DNA of 64,000 nt from Rhizobium rosettiformans (GTDB taxonomy: Bacteria > Pseudomonadota > Alphaproteobacteria > Rhizobiales > Rhizobiaceae): assembly GCF_016806065.1 (NCBI RefSeq), contig NZ_CP032405.1:2880001-2944000 (forward strand), in the 5' to 3' direction. Under the pieces are notes generated by a model. The model was not told the origin of the DNA. It saw only the letters and a program-made list of their open reading frames with translations, and did not search any database. The position numbers were made by a program, and so were the translations under genes. Positions 9,102 to 16,369 of this stretch are shown here, in pieces. Within the stretch, counting starts at the first letter, position 1, and the number at the start of each line of letters is the position of its first letter.

Positions 9102-9324
9102 CCACACACCAGAACCCATGGCATCACACGAGAGATTAGGCCGAGCACGCGGTTAACAAAAGCCTAAAGCCAGCGATCACATTCTCTCGAACGAAGCCTC
9201 GGAAAACTGTCACAAATCTCCTGCAGATGCGCTTGTCGCACCTGATGGTGCGAAGTAATGTGCCCCCGATTTAAAGTCAGAATGCGGCCGAAGCGTGGAT
9301 GTCGGCCCCCGAGGAGTTCATTGC

Positions 9325-10209
9325 ATGTATCAGGGATCCATTCCCGCGCTTGTCACGCCCTTCACCGATCAGGGCGCCGTCGATGAGCAAGCCTTCGCCG
9401 CCCATGTCGAATGGCAGATTTCCGAAGGCTCCTCCGGTCTCGTGCCTGTTGGCACCACAGGTGAATCGCCGACCCTCTCCCACGCCGAGCACAAGCGCGT
9501 GGTCGAGCTCTGCGTCGAAGTGGCAAACAAGCGCGTGCCCGTGATTGCCGGCGCCGGCTCCAACAACACGCTTGAGGCCATCGAGCTTGCCGAGCATGCG
9601 CAAGCCGTCGGCGCCGATGCGCTGCTCGTCGTCACGCCTTATTATAACAAGCCGACCCAGAAGGGCCTGATCGCCCATTACGCAGCCATCGCAGACGCCG
9701 TCTCGCTGCCGATCATCATCTACAACATCCCCGGCCGCTCGGTGATCGACATGTCGCCGGAAACCATGGGGGCGCTCGCCAAGGCCCACAAGAACATCGT
9801 CGGCGTCAAGGATGCGACCGGCAAGATCGAGCGCGTTTCCGAACAGCGCATCACCTGCGGCGCAGATTTCGTCCAGCTCTCGGGCGAGGATGCAACGGCG
9901 CTCGGCTTCAACGCCCATGGCGGCACCGGCTGCATCTCCGTCACCGCCAATGTCGCTCCGCGCCTCTGTGCCGAATTCCAGGCGGCGACACTGGCCGGCG
10001 ACTACGCCAAGGCGCTGGAGTATCAGGACCGCCTCATGCCGCTGCACAAGGCGATCTTCCTGGAGCCCGGCCTTTGCGGCGCGAAATACGCGCTGAACCG
10101 CACCCGCGGCATGAACCGCACCGTCCGCCTGCCGCTGATGGCAACGCTGGAGGCTTCGACGGAAGCCGCGATCGACGCGGCGCTGAAGCATGCGGGACTG
10201 TTGAACTGA
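9325..10209 (+). CDS. dapA: 4-hydroxy-tetrahydrodipicolinate synthase
   Basis: A 294-residue enzyme that condenses pyruvate with aspartate semialdehyde, the first committed step to diaminopimelate and lysine. The residues match the E. coli enzyme almost in number: Thr44-Thr45 (GTTGES), Tyr133 (IIYNIPGR), Arg138, and the Schiff-base Lys162 (VKDATG). The ATG at 9325 has GAGGAG upstream and gives the normal family length; the frame opens 30 bases earlier with a GTG. The gene is followed by a terminator and then by the accessory segment. In this family of genomes smpB usually lies soon after dapA, so that link appears broken here. Confidence 0.95.
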   Translation: MYQGSIPALVTPFTDQGAVDEQAFAAHVEWQISEGSSGLVPVGTTGESPTLSHAEHKRVVELCVEVANKRVPVIAGAGSNNTLEAIELAEHAQAVGADALLVVTPYYNKPTQKGLIAHYAAIADAVSLPIIIYNIPGRSVIDMSPETMGALAKAHKNIVGVKDATGKIERVSEQRITCGADFVQLSGEDATALGFNAHGGTGCISVTANVAPRLCAEFQAATLAGDYAKALEYQDRLMPLHKAIFLEPGLCGAKYALNRTRGMNRTVRLPLMATLEASTEAAIDAALKHAGLLN

Positions 10210-10222
10210 GGGAATGAGGAGG

Positions 10223-10242
10223 GGCCGGCGGTGACGCCGGCC
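10223..10242 (+). terminator. Terminator after dapA
   Basis: An 8-bp GC-only stem (GGCCGGCG / CGCCGGCC) with a 4-base loop, followed by TTG, 14 bases past the dapA stop. The T run is short. Confidence 0.6.
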
Positions 10243-10368
10243 TTGCTGCAGGAAGGGCGCTTACGCGCATCTGGTTTCTGTGGATTCCATAAAGTCTAAC
10301 TCGCCCGTCGAAGTTGCCCGGTTTTGGCGATGAAATAATTATTACCGCACCCATTCGACCTATTTAGC

Positions 10369-10423
10369 AACTTAACGCAAGGCGTTAAGTTTCATTGACA
10401 GGACCGATCGACTCGACTAGTCT
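10369..10423 (+). promoter_or_regulatory. Operator palindrome and promoter of the toxin-antitoxin operon
   Basis: A perfect inverted repeat has arms AACTTAACGC (10369-10378) and GCGTTAAGTT (10382-10391) separated by 3 bases. Immediately after it come TTGACA (10395-10400), a 17-base spacer and TAGTCT (10418-10423). The -35 is a consensus match. The palindrome ends 4 bases before it, a position where a bound dimer would block polymerase, as expected for autorepression by a HigA-type antitoxin. The toxin ATG begins only 7 bases after the -10 element. Confidence 0.65.
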
Positions 10424-10429
10424 TTGTGT

Positions 10430-10735
10430 ATGGATATCGAGTTTCCTGATCGGCATTTGGCCCTTATCGAGACAGAGAGTGCTGCGCAGACTAGGCTGCC
10501 TGTTGCGGTAATTCAGTCCGCGCGACTGCGCCTTAGTATGATACGCGCCGCACCTGATGTTCGAACTTTAAAGAATTGGCGAAGCTTAGGCTTGAGTCAG
10601 GGTGCCCCTGGTTCGTCAGAATACTTCGTTTCAGTGTCCCCGGAATGGGTCCTGAGTCTACGGATTGAGGAAGTCGATAACGCTATGGCTGTGATTGTGA
10701 ATTCCATTGAAGAGAAAGCTAGGGGGGCTGCTTGA
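10430..10735 (+). CDS. HigB/RelE-family-like toxin
   Basis: A 101-residue protein resembling HigB-type RNases of the RelE/ParE fold, which cut mRNA on the ribosome. The central part (LPVAVIQSARLRLSMI, then DVRTLKNW, then YFVSVSPEWVLSLRIEE) follows the order of HigB conserved blocks: an LP-x-helix, a D-L stretch and the 'sIrVn.qWRi.F' strand pair. The usual C-terminal DYH is absent (it reads VIVNSIEE), so catalytic competence is uncertain. No ribosome binding site precedes the ATG; promoter spacing suggests a leaderless mRNA. Its stop overlaps the next start by one base, a translationally coupled toxin-first order like higBA. Base composition is lower in GC than dapA, suggesting transfer. Confidence 0.65.
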   Translation: MDIEFPDRHLALIETESAAQTRLPVAVIQSARLRLSMIRAAPDVRTLKNWRSLGLSQGAPGSSEYFVSVSPEWVLSLRIEEVDNAMAVIVNSIEEKARGAA

Positions 10736-11862
10736 TGGCCAACCTCAATATGGTCGCGGTCGAGCCTCCTGGAGTGTTCATCAAGCTTGAGTTGGAAGCT
10801 CGGGGTTGGTCCCAGCGTGACCTTGCATTCATCCTTGGACAGACCGAGCAGCAACTGAATCCCCTTCTGTCCGGAAAGCGAGCCGTTACGCCCGATATGG
10901 CGCGTTTACTGGGCGACGCCTTTGGTGCGTCTCCACAGTTCTTCCTCAACCTTCAGAGTCAGTATGATCTCCAGAGTGCGAAGCAACCTGACCCGGCGGT
11001 GAGGACACGGGCTGAGCTGCAGGCGGTCTACCCTGTGCGCGAAATGATACGCCGAGGCTGGATTCATGATGGGGAAGCATCGCTGCTTCAACTTCAGATG
11101 GAGAGGTTCTTCGAAGTCGCGAATGATCAAGAAGCCAGTCGGGTCGCATTCGCCGCGAAGCGGACGCACTACGGTGAAACTCCGCCGCATCAACTTGCCT
11201 GGGTGTATCGGGTTCGGCAGCTTGCAAGTTTTCAGTCTGTTTCGCCTTTCTCTTCGGAAAGACTCCGGACTGCTTTGGCTAAACTCAGAGGACTGATGGT
11301 TGATCCCGAAGCGGTTAAGCACGTTCCTGAAATTCTATCGGATTGCGGTGTGCGGTTTGTTGTCGTTGAGGTTCTGCCTAACGCTAAGATCGATGGAGTG
11401 TGTACCTGGCTTGATGAAAATTCGCCCGTTATTGGGATGTCTACTTTGTACGATCGCCTCGATAACTTCTGGTTTGTGTTGCGCCATGAGATTGAGCACG
11501 TTCTAGAGGGACACGGAAAATCGTCGATTGGTATTGTTGATCACTTATCGGGTGAAAACGCCTCTGATAGTCTGTCGGACAGCGAAGAAGAACGTGCAGC
11601 CAACTTAGCTGCTGCTGATTTTTGTGTTCCGACGCAGAAGATGGAATCTTTCTATGCGAGAAAACATCCTTACTTCTCGGAGCGGGACGTAATTGGGTTC
11701 GCATCTTTGATGGGTGTCCATCCGGCTATTGTGGTTGGCCAGTTGCAAAAGCGCATGAAGCGATATGATTACCTTCGCAAGTATCAAGTGGCGGTAAGGA
11801 AGCATCTACCTGCCACAGCCGTGTGTGACGGATGGGGCCATGTGGCCGAAGCGCAACTCTGA
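10735..11862 (+). CDS. HigA-type antitoxin fused to an ImmA/IrrE-type metallopeptidase
   Basis: A 375-residue two-domain protein. Residues about 12-80 form an XRE/HigA helix-turn-helix (GWSQRDLAFILG, then LSGKRAVTPDMA, then GASPQFFLNLQ), which should bind the operator and the toxin. A linking helical region follows. The C-terminal half is an ImmA/IrrE-like Zn peptidase: HEIEH at 251-255 gives the HExxH site, and EEERAANLAAADF near 284-296 supplies the distal Glu. Plain HigA proteins are about 100 residues, so the peptidase is an added domain. GGGGGGC upstream is the ribosome site, inside the toxin gene. Inference: the peptidase may turn over the antitoxin or another regulator on a signal. Confidence 0.8.
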   Translation: MANLNMVAVEPPGVFIKLELEARGWSQRDLAFILGQTEQQLNPLLSGKRAVTPDMARLLGDAFGASPQFFLNLQSQYDLQSAKQPDPAVRTRAELQAVYPVREMIRRGWIHDGEASLLQLQMERFFEVANDQEASRVAFAAKRTHYGETPPHQLAWVYRVRQLASFQSVSPFSSERLRTALAKLRGLMVDPEAVKHVPEILSDCGVRFVVVEVLPNAKIDGVCTWLDENSPVIGMSTLYDRLDNFWFVLRHEIEHVLEGHGKSSIGIVDHLSGENASDSLSDSEEERAANLAAADFCVPTQKMESFYARKHPYFSERDVIGFASLMGVHPAIVVGQLQKRMKRYDYLRKYQVAVRKHLPATAVCDGWGHVAEAQL

Positions 11863-11881
11863 TTTCTAATGGTGGTTATGA

Positions 11882-12373
11882 ATGGCAAAGTTCTCTGAAC
11901 AGATGCAGTCAATATTTGACCGCTATACGGAAGAGGTTGATTCTGGCCCAGTTTCACTGGACGACGTCGCCACTTGGGCTATCTCGGAAGGTCTGTTCAA
12001 GCCTCAGCCGCGAGACGTAGTGAAAATCTGCCGTGAAGCGCTGGCTGAGAGTTTGCGACAAGAAAAGCGTGTAGACTCCAACGGTAGGCGATATCGCGCC
12101 AAGCATTCAGTACGGACGAACATTGGAGGCGTTCAATTAAGTTTGTGGGCGGACATAGACACGGCCCCGCGCTCCTTTATGGAGAAATCTTTCAGCCAGC
12201 GTCGCAAGGCGATTGCTGACGATTGTTTCCAAATCAAACAAGACGTTGATCATTTTAATGAAGTGAATCCAACCGAGCTACCTCTTTTGGTAGTTCTGGA
12301 TTTCACGGATGATGTTGCAGAGATGGAAGCTGCTGGTCGCGTCGGTCGAGACGAGGACGATGAGGCTGCGTGA
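11882..12373 (+). CDS. Uncharacterised third gene of the toxin-antitoxin operon
   Basis: A 163-residue soluble protein that I do not recognise. Residues about 1-75 (SLDDVATWAISEGLFKP, then DVVKICREALAESL, then GRRYRAKHSV) look like a winged-helix fold. The middle is helical and charged, and the last 25 residues are very acidic (VGRDEDDEAA). It starts 19 bases after the antitoxin stop in the same direction, with similar AT-leaning composition, so it is likely co-transcribed. Possible roles are an accessory DNA-binding factor, the peptidase's substrate, or the effector it senses; none is shown by the sequence. Confidence 0.6.
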   Translation: MAKFSEQMQSIFDRYTEEVDSGPVSLDDVATWAISEGLFKPQPRDVVKICREALAESLRQEKRVDSNGRRYRAKHSVRTNIGGVQLSLWADIDTAPRSFMEKSFSQRRKAIADDCFQIKQDVDHFNEVNPTELPLLVVLDFTDDVAEMEAAGRVGRDEDDEAA

Positions 12374-12512
12374 GCAAATTTCGGATATCGCTGCAGCCTG
12401 GCGGATTGGTCAAAGGCGCCGTTGGACCTTGACGTGCTATCCGCATGTGGGTTTGTACCAATCCTGCTCGTTCACAAAGCTTGCGTTTGCCATGCTAGCC
12501 CTCAGCCGCTCG

Positions 12513-12660
12513 CACCTTTATTCCCCCCATCCTCCATTGCATATCTATGGCAACCGCCACACGTCGCCCGCGTATAGCTAAGACCACGACAAAATCCCGG
12601 GCGAAACGGAAGATCAGACCATGGCCCCCACGGTCCCACCGCGCACCGTCACCCCGCAAA
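12513..12660 (+). repeat. Diverged second copy of the smpB leader and start codon region
   Basis: This stretch matches 15783-15920, the leader and first codons of smpB. A 31-base block (12584-12614 and 15854-15884) is identical. CACCTTTATT and CATCCTCCATT further upstream, GACCATGGCCCCCA around the ATG, and GCGCACCGTCA downstream also match. Other positions are substituted, so the copy is old or came from a relative. Its frame reads MAPTVPPRTV and then ends after 21 codons inside a terminator hairpin, so it cannot make SmpB. It marks the left side of the segment between dapA and smpB. The remainder of the 357-base gap (12374-12512) holds nothing I recognise. Confidence 0.8.
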
Positions 12661-12666
12661 ACAAAA

Positions 12667-12693
12667 CGGCAGGTCACCAAAGGTAACCTGCCG
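12667..12693 (-). terminator. Terminator, probably of the secreted-protein gene before the IS inserted
   Basis: A 12-bp stem (CGGCAGGTCACC / GGTAACCTGCCG, one mismatch) with an AAA loop. On the minus strand it is followed by TTTTGTTTTG, a clear intrinsic terminator. Removing the insertion sequence 12731-15316 places it about 35 bases after the stop of the leftward gene now at 15314-15655. Confidence 0.75.
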
Positions 12694-12789
12694 CTTCAAA
12701 ACGCACTGACGAGAAACTGCTCAGAACTCATGACCTGAGACCCGACTTCCCTCCAAATTTCGGGAGAGTCTTGGGTTTTCAATCTGGCC

Positions 12790-13629
12790 TCATGCGGCCT
12801 GTTTTTCCATAGCCATTTTCATTGCGAACTCGCTGGGGGTGATATTGCCCAGCGACGAGTGGGGTCTGTTCCTGTTGTAATCCTCCTTCCATGCAGTGAT
12901 GGCGGTGCGGGCCTGGGTGAGCGACGAGAACAGCGTCTCGTTCAGGCATTCGTCACGGAAGCTGCCGTTGAAGCTTTCGACGAAGCCGTTCTGCATCGGC
13001 TTGCCTGGGGCGATGTAGTGCCATTCGACCTTTGTCTCCTGGCACCATTTAAGGATGGCCATGCTGGTCATCTCCGTGCCGTTGTCCGAGACAATCGTCT
13101 TCGGCTTTCCCCGTCTGGCGATGAGGCTATCCAGTTCGCGGGCAAGCCTTGCGCCTGACAGGGATGTATCGGCGACCAGGCACAGGCATTCACGGGTGAA
13201 GTCGTCGACGACGGCCAGTACCCGAAAGCGGCGGCCGTCGGTGAAGGCATCGCTGACGAAGTCCAGGCTCCAGCGCTCATTGGGGCGTGAGGGCAGAGCC
13301 AGAGGACGCCTTGTCCCCAAGGCCCGCTTTCTGCCACCACGCTTGCGCACCGTCAGCTTCTCCTCCCGATAGAGACGCCGAAGCTTCTTCAGGTTCATGA
13401 CGATCCCCTGCCGGTCGAGCATGACGTGGATGCGGCGATATCCGAAGCGTCGGCGCTCAGATGCCACCTTCTTCATCGCCTCACGGATGGATGCATCGTC
13501 TGGCCGCACACTGCGATATCGCATGCTCGACCGATCCACCGACAAAACCTCGCACGCCCGACGCTGGCTCACTCCATGCTGCGCACAGACGTGAGCCACC
13601 GCATTCCGCTTCACATCGGGCGTCACCAT
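12790..13629 (-). CDS. IS3-family transposase OrfB (DDE integrase domain)
   Basis: A 279-residue catalytic half of an IS407-type transposase. After an N-terminal helix-turn-helix ([20 protein letters not shown]) comes the HTH_21 region, then the rve integrase core with the DDE triad: Asp in [10 protein letters not shown], Asp in [10 protein letters not shown], and Glu in [18 protein letters not shown]. In an intact element it would be made as a frameshift fusion with OrfA. Here its 5' end abuts the inserted IS110 element, so only unfused OrfB could be produced. Confidence 0.93.
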   Translation of the reverse strand: MVTPDVKRNAVAHVCAQHGVSQRRACEVLSVDRSSMRYRSVRPDDASIREAMKKVASERRRFGYRRIHVMLDRQGIVMNLKKLRRLYREEKLTVRKRGGRKRALGTRRPLALPSRPNERWSLDFVSDAFTDGRRFRVLAVVDDFTRECLCLVADTSLSGARLARELDSLIARRGKPKTIVSDNGTEMTSMAILKWCQETKVEWHYIAPGKPMQNGFVESFNGSFRDECLNETLFSSLTQARTAITAWKEDYNRNRPHSSLGNITPSEFAMKMAMEKQAA

Positions 13630-13696
13630 TAATGGGATGGTCCGCCTCGTCCTCCTGCCGCATCATGAGGCGGTCAAACCAAAGGAGGTTGTTGCT

Positions 13697-14749
13697 ATGC
13701 CTAAACGCAATGTACCGCGTCCCGCGGCGGTCTACGGGATTGATATTGGGAAGAACATCTTCCACGTCGTCGCATTGGAGAGCGACGGTACGGTCGTCCA
13801 ACGCGTTCGGTTCCGACGGGACACGTTGCTTCAGTTCTTCCAGAGGGCAGCACCGGCGATCGTCGGGATGGAATCTTGCGCAGGGTCTCAGTGGATCGCG
13901 AGGAAGATCCAGGCACTCGGTCACAAGGTACGGCTGATCCCAGCCCAGTTTGTGAAGCCATACGTCAAGTCGAATAAGAGTGACATCATCGACGCGGAGG
14001 CGATCGCTGAGGCCGCCACGCGACCAACGATGCGATTTGCTGCACTCAAGACTGAGGAACAGGCCGACCTTCAAGCCCTGCACCGGGTGCGTGACCAGAT
14101 GATCGGCACGCGGACGCGCCTGATAAACCAGATGCGGGCGTTCTGCCTCGAATATGGTGTGGCGCTACGGCAGGGTGCTGGTCTGTTCAAGCTCGACCTG
14201 CCCGAAGCTCTCAAAGATCCAGCAAACGATCTTTCGCCGGCAATGCGCAAACTGCTCGGCGAGCTGTTTGACGATCTGCGTCAGTTGGAAAAGCGGATTG
14301 CTGATGTCACGCGCGAGATCGAAGCAGTCGCTGATCGAGAGGATGCTGCACGTCGGCTCATGACAATCCCCGGGATCGGAGCTCTCGGTGCGACAGCACT
14401 GCTTGCTGCTATTGGAAACGGCAGACAGTTCCAGAAAGCGCGTGATCTGGCCGCATGGCTGGGCCTTGTGCCGCGAGAATATTCGACCGGAGGAAAGCAG
14501 AAGCTCCTCGGGATCAGCAAGCGAGGCAACCGGTATGTCCGTAAACTGCTGGTCCATGGTGCCCGATCCTGCTTCCGACACCTCGACCGAACAAAGGATC
14601 GACTGGGAAGCTGGCTGGATGGTCTTCAAGCCCGAATGCATCCAAACAAAGCTGTTGTCGCACTTGCCGCCAAAATGGCCCGGATAGTCTGGGTCGTCCT
14701 GACCAAACCTGGAGCGCTCTACGAACGCAGAGACCCTGCCTTCACCTGA
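13697..14749 (+). CDS. IS110-family (IS1111-type) transposase/recombinase
   Basis: A 350-residue RNA-guided recombinase. The N-terminal RuvC-like DEDD domain shows Asp in YGIDIGKNIFHVV, Glu in IVGMESCAG, and the DxxD pair in KSDIIDAEAIAEA. A coiled-coil segment follows (QLEKRIADVTREIEAV). The C-terminal Tnp domain has LMTIPGIGALGATALLAAIG and the catalytic Ser in REYSTGGKQKLLG. The ATG at 13697 has AAGGAGG 8 bases upstream; the frame opens earlier at 13637 inside the inverted repeat. It appears intact and is followed by about 220 non-coding bases, where IS1111 elements encode their guide RNA. Confidence 0.93.
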   Translation: MPKRNVPRPAAVYGIDIGKNIFHVVALESDGTVVQRVRFRRDTLLQFFQRAAPAIVGMESCAGSQWIARKIQALGHKVRLIPAQFVKPYVKSNKSDIIDAEAIAEAATRPTMRFAALKTEEQADLQALHRVRDQMIGTRTRLINQMRAFCLEYGVALRQGAGLFKLDLPEALKDPANDLSPAMRKLLGELFDDLRQLEKRIADVTREIEAVADREDAARRLMTIPGIGALGATALLAAIGNGRQFQKARDLAAWLGLVPREYSTGGKQKLLGISKRGNRYVRKLLVHGARSCFRHLDRTKDRLGSWLDGLQARMHPNKAVVALAAKMARIVWVVLTKPGALYERRDPAFT

Positions 14750-14810
14750 CGCTTTTGGTTCGATTGCAAGGCTCGGGAACAGTGATGACGAAACAGTGGA
14801 TCAACATGCC

Positions 14811-14973
14811 GTAAGCCCTGTGCAAAAAAGCGGGCTTTCGTGCCCGAACCATTTATTGGGAACGGCGTGTGCGGATCTCATCATGGCCTGGCTGCAACCG
14901 CAGCCCACTCGCGAGAGGCCGGATACATTTATGCAACTGGAATCGTCATTTACGATGTCGCGAACCCTTGCAC
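14811..14973 (+). ncRNA. Candidate bridge RNA / seekRNA of the IS1111-type element
   Basis: The non-coding right end of the element is where IS1111 members carry the guide RNA. A hairpin CGGGC-N6-GCCCG (14831-14846) is flanked by TGCAAAAAA (14821-14829) and ACCAT (14848-14852), with CCC (14816-14818) and GGG (14858-14860) able to close an internal loop. TGCAAAAAA is the exact complement of the right target flank (14993-15001). ACCAT equals the top strand of the left target flank (13625-13629). This split, one guide for each strand, is the known logic of these RNAs. A second hairpin ATCGT-N5-ACGAT (14942-14956) follows. The RNA boundaries and promoter are not determined. Confidence 0.55.
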
Positions 14974-15252
14974 GGACGAGGCGGACCATACATTTTTTGC
15001 AGCGACATCCTTCAGGATCGCATTGTCCAGCATGGCTTCGGCGAGAAGCTTCTTCAGTTTGGCATTCTCGTCCTCAAGCGCCTTCAGCTTGCGAGCATCT
15101 GACACGTCCATGCCGCCATACTTCGCCTTGTATTTGTAGAAGGTTGCATCCGAGATGCCGTGCTTGCGGCAGACATCAACCGTCTTCGCGCCCGCCTCCT
15201 GCTCCTTCAATATCCCGATGATCTGTTCTTCTGTGAACCGTGAACGCTTCAT
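14950..15252 (-). pseudogene. IS3-family transposase OrfA, 3' end replaced by the IS110 insertion
   Basis: The frame of 100 residues starts MKRSRFTEEQIIGILKEQE, the HTH_8-type DNA-binding domain of IS3 OrfA, with the leucine-zipper-like stretch KLKALEDENAKLKKLL at about 57-72. Native sequence runs to 14993 (about 86 residues, ending AAK). The remaining residues (NVWSASSVQGFATS) are read from the IS110 end. The A7 frameshift site that would fuse it to OrfB is split by the insertion. It is therefore an interrupted gene rather than a functional OrfA. Confidence 0.85.
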
Positions 15253-15313
15253 TCGTCCGTCTCCCTCATGTGACGGACTCTACCAAATTCCGGAGGAAGT
15301 TCAGGGGCTCAGG

Positions 15314-15655
15314 TCACTCAAGCTCAAGCCCGTTTTCGCAGAAGTCGAACTGAGCAGGTTCCGATTCACTGCCGTCTGCATACGTGGCCTTGACCCACTG
15401 CGCGCAGCTTTCGCCATTTGTGCTCTGATCCCAGACGAGATCTGCAGTCGATCCCGGCTTGAGGCCGCTTCCAATGTCGAAAGTACCCCAGGTGCTCTTG
15501 TCTTCGGACACCAGGATCCCGGTGATGGCCGAACTGGTCGTGTTCGTCGCCTTGAAAGAGAACTCATCGGCATGGGCTGCAATAACGGTCATCCCGCTTG
15601 CCGCCGCCCCGAGGGCGATTGCCAGTAGACCGTTGCGAACGTGTTGGAGATTCAT
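15314..15655 (-). CDS. Small secreted protein, stop codon supplied by the IS end
   Basis: A 113-residue protein with a clear signal peptide ([20 protein letters not shown]) and a mature part of about 84 residues. The pattern [13 protein letters not shown], then STWGTFDIG, then LKPGS, then CAQW, then YADGSE, then DFCENG resembles a family of small exported rhizobial proteins of unknown function; the two Cys could form a disulfide. The terminal codons run directly into the IS3 end, and the TGA stop is the first three bases of the IS. Joining the flanks shows the original end was LELEF and a TGA, so only the last Phe was lost. The 235 bases between this gene and smpB carry both promoters. Confidence 0.7.
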   Translation of the reverse strand: MNLQHVRNGLLAIALGAAASGMTVIAAHADEFSFKATNTTSSAITGILVSEDKSTWGTFDIGSGLKPGSTADLVWDQSTNGESCAQWVKATYADGSESEPAQFDFCENGLELE

Positions 15656-15890
15656 GGTCTGTCCTCAGATCGGTGGGAATGTAACATCAGACTTTCTGGC
15701 ACTGTCAGCCCTGAAAGTCGACGGAATAAACGCGGCTTCCAGGCGCCATCTGCCGGGCGGTTCTTATGCTCGATCCACCCCCACCTTTATTTCCTCCCCA
15801 TCCTCCATTACATACCTGTCATACCCGCCACGCCCCGCCCGGGCGCAGGCGACCCACGACAAAATCCCGGGCGAAACGGAAGATTTGACC

Positions 15891-16367
15891 ATGGCCCCCA
15901 GAGGCTCGCAGCGCACCGTCAACAAGATCGTCGCGGAAAACCGCAAGGCGCGCTTCAATTATGAGATCGTCGACACCTACGAGGCCGGTCTGGTTCTGAC
16001 CGGCACGGAGGTCAAGTCGCTGCGCGAGGGCAAGGCCAATATTGCCGAATCCTATGCCTCCGATGAGGGCGAGGAGATCTGGCTGATCAATTCGCATCTG
16101 CCGGAATATCTGCAGGCGAACCGGTTCAATCACGAGCCCCGCCGTCGTCGCAAGCTTTTGCTCTCCAAGCGCGAGATCAACCGTCTGCGCGCCTCGATCA
16201 ATCGCGAGGGCATGACGCTCGTGCCCTTGAAGATCTATTTCAACGAGAAGGGCAGGGCGAAGCTGGAACTGGCGCTCGCCAAGGGCAAGAAGCTGCATGA
16301 CAAGCGCGAGACCGAGAAGGAACGCGACTGGAACCGCCAGAAGCAGCGCCTGATGAAAACGGGTTGA
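15891..16367 (+). CDS. smpB: SsrA-binding protein SmpB
   Basis: A 158-residue trans-translation factor that binds tmRNA and positions it in the empty A site of stalled ribosomes. Recognisable blocks are [48 protein letters not shown] and the C-terminal basic tail [19 protein letters not shown]. The ATG at 15891 matches the family start. Its leader is duplicated in diverged form at 12513-12660. DUF3830 follows after 2 bases. Confidence 0.96.
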   Translation: MAPRGSQRTVNKIVAENRKARFNYEIVDTYEAGLVLTGTEVKSLREGKANIAESYASDEGEEIWLINSHLPEYLQANRFNHEPRRRRKLLLSKREINRLRASINREGMTLVPLKIYFNEKGRAKLELALAKGKKLHDKRETEKERDWNRQKQRLMKTG

Positions 16368-16369
16368 TC

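Larger units (their letters stand above)
13630..14992 (+). mobile_element. IS110-family element, IS1111 subgroup, inserted in the IS3 element
   Basis: A perfect 16-bp subterminal inverted repeat (ATGGTCCGCCTCGTCC at 13637-13652 and its complement at 14974-14989) marks the element. Extending 7 bases to the left and 3 to the right, the spacing I recall for IS1111 elements, gives 1363 bp and no target duplication. With exactly these ends, the rejoined host sequence is CCAT followed by TTTTTT. On the transposase strand this is an A7 run with OrfA ending in KKW and a stop and OrfB in the -1 frame, the normal IS3 arrangement. One base of ambiguity (T at 13630) remains. Confidence 0.85.
12731..15316 (-). 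mobile_element. IS3-family (IS407-type) insertion sequence, interrupted by an IS110 element
   Basis: The ends are inverted repeats of about 40 bases, both starting TGACCTGAG and both ending GAGAGTC/TAGAGTC, with several mismatches between. A 4-bp target duplication CTCA flanks it (12727-12730 and 15317-15320), the size typical of the IS407 group. Without the 1363-bp insert it is 1223 bp, normal for the group. It contains orfB (12790-13629) and orfA (14993-15252) in leftward orientation. The IS110 element at 13630-14992 separates the two frames, so no OrfAB fusion can be made and the element is probably immobile by itself. Confidence 0.92.

Noticed and set aside
12621..12686. A 21-codon gene starting at the smpB-like ATG
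   Set aside because: The peptide (MAPTVPPRTV...) is the remnant of the smpB start and ends inside a terminator stem; better described as a repeat.
14781..14790. AGTGATGACG as a second left-flank guide of the IS110 RNA
   Set aside because: It resembles the target ATGGTGACG but has a mismatch and is far from the structured loop; ACCAT at 14848 fits the expected position better.
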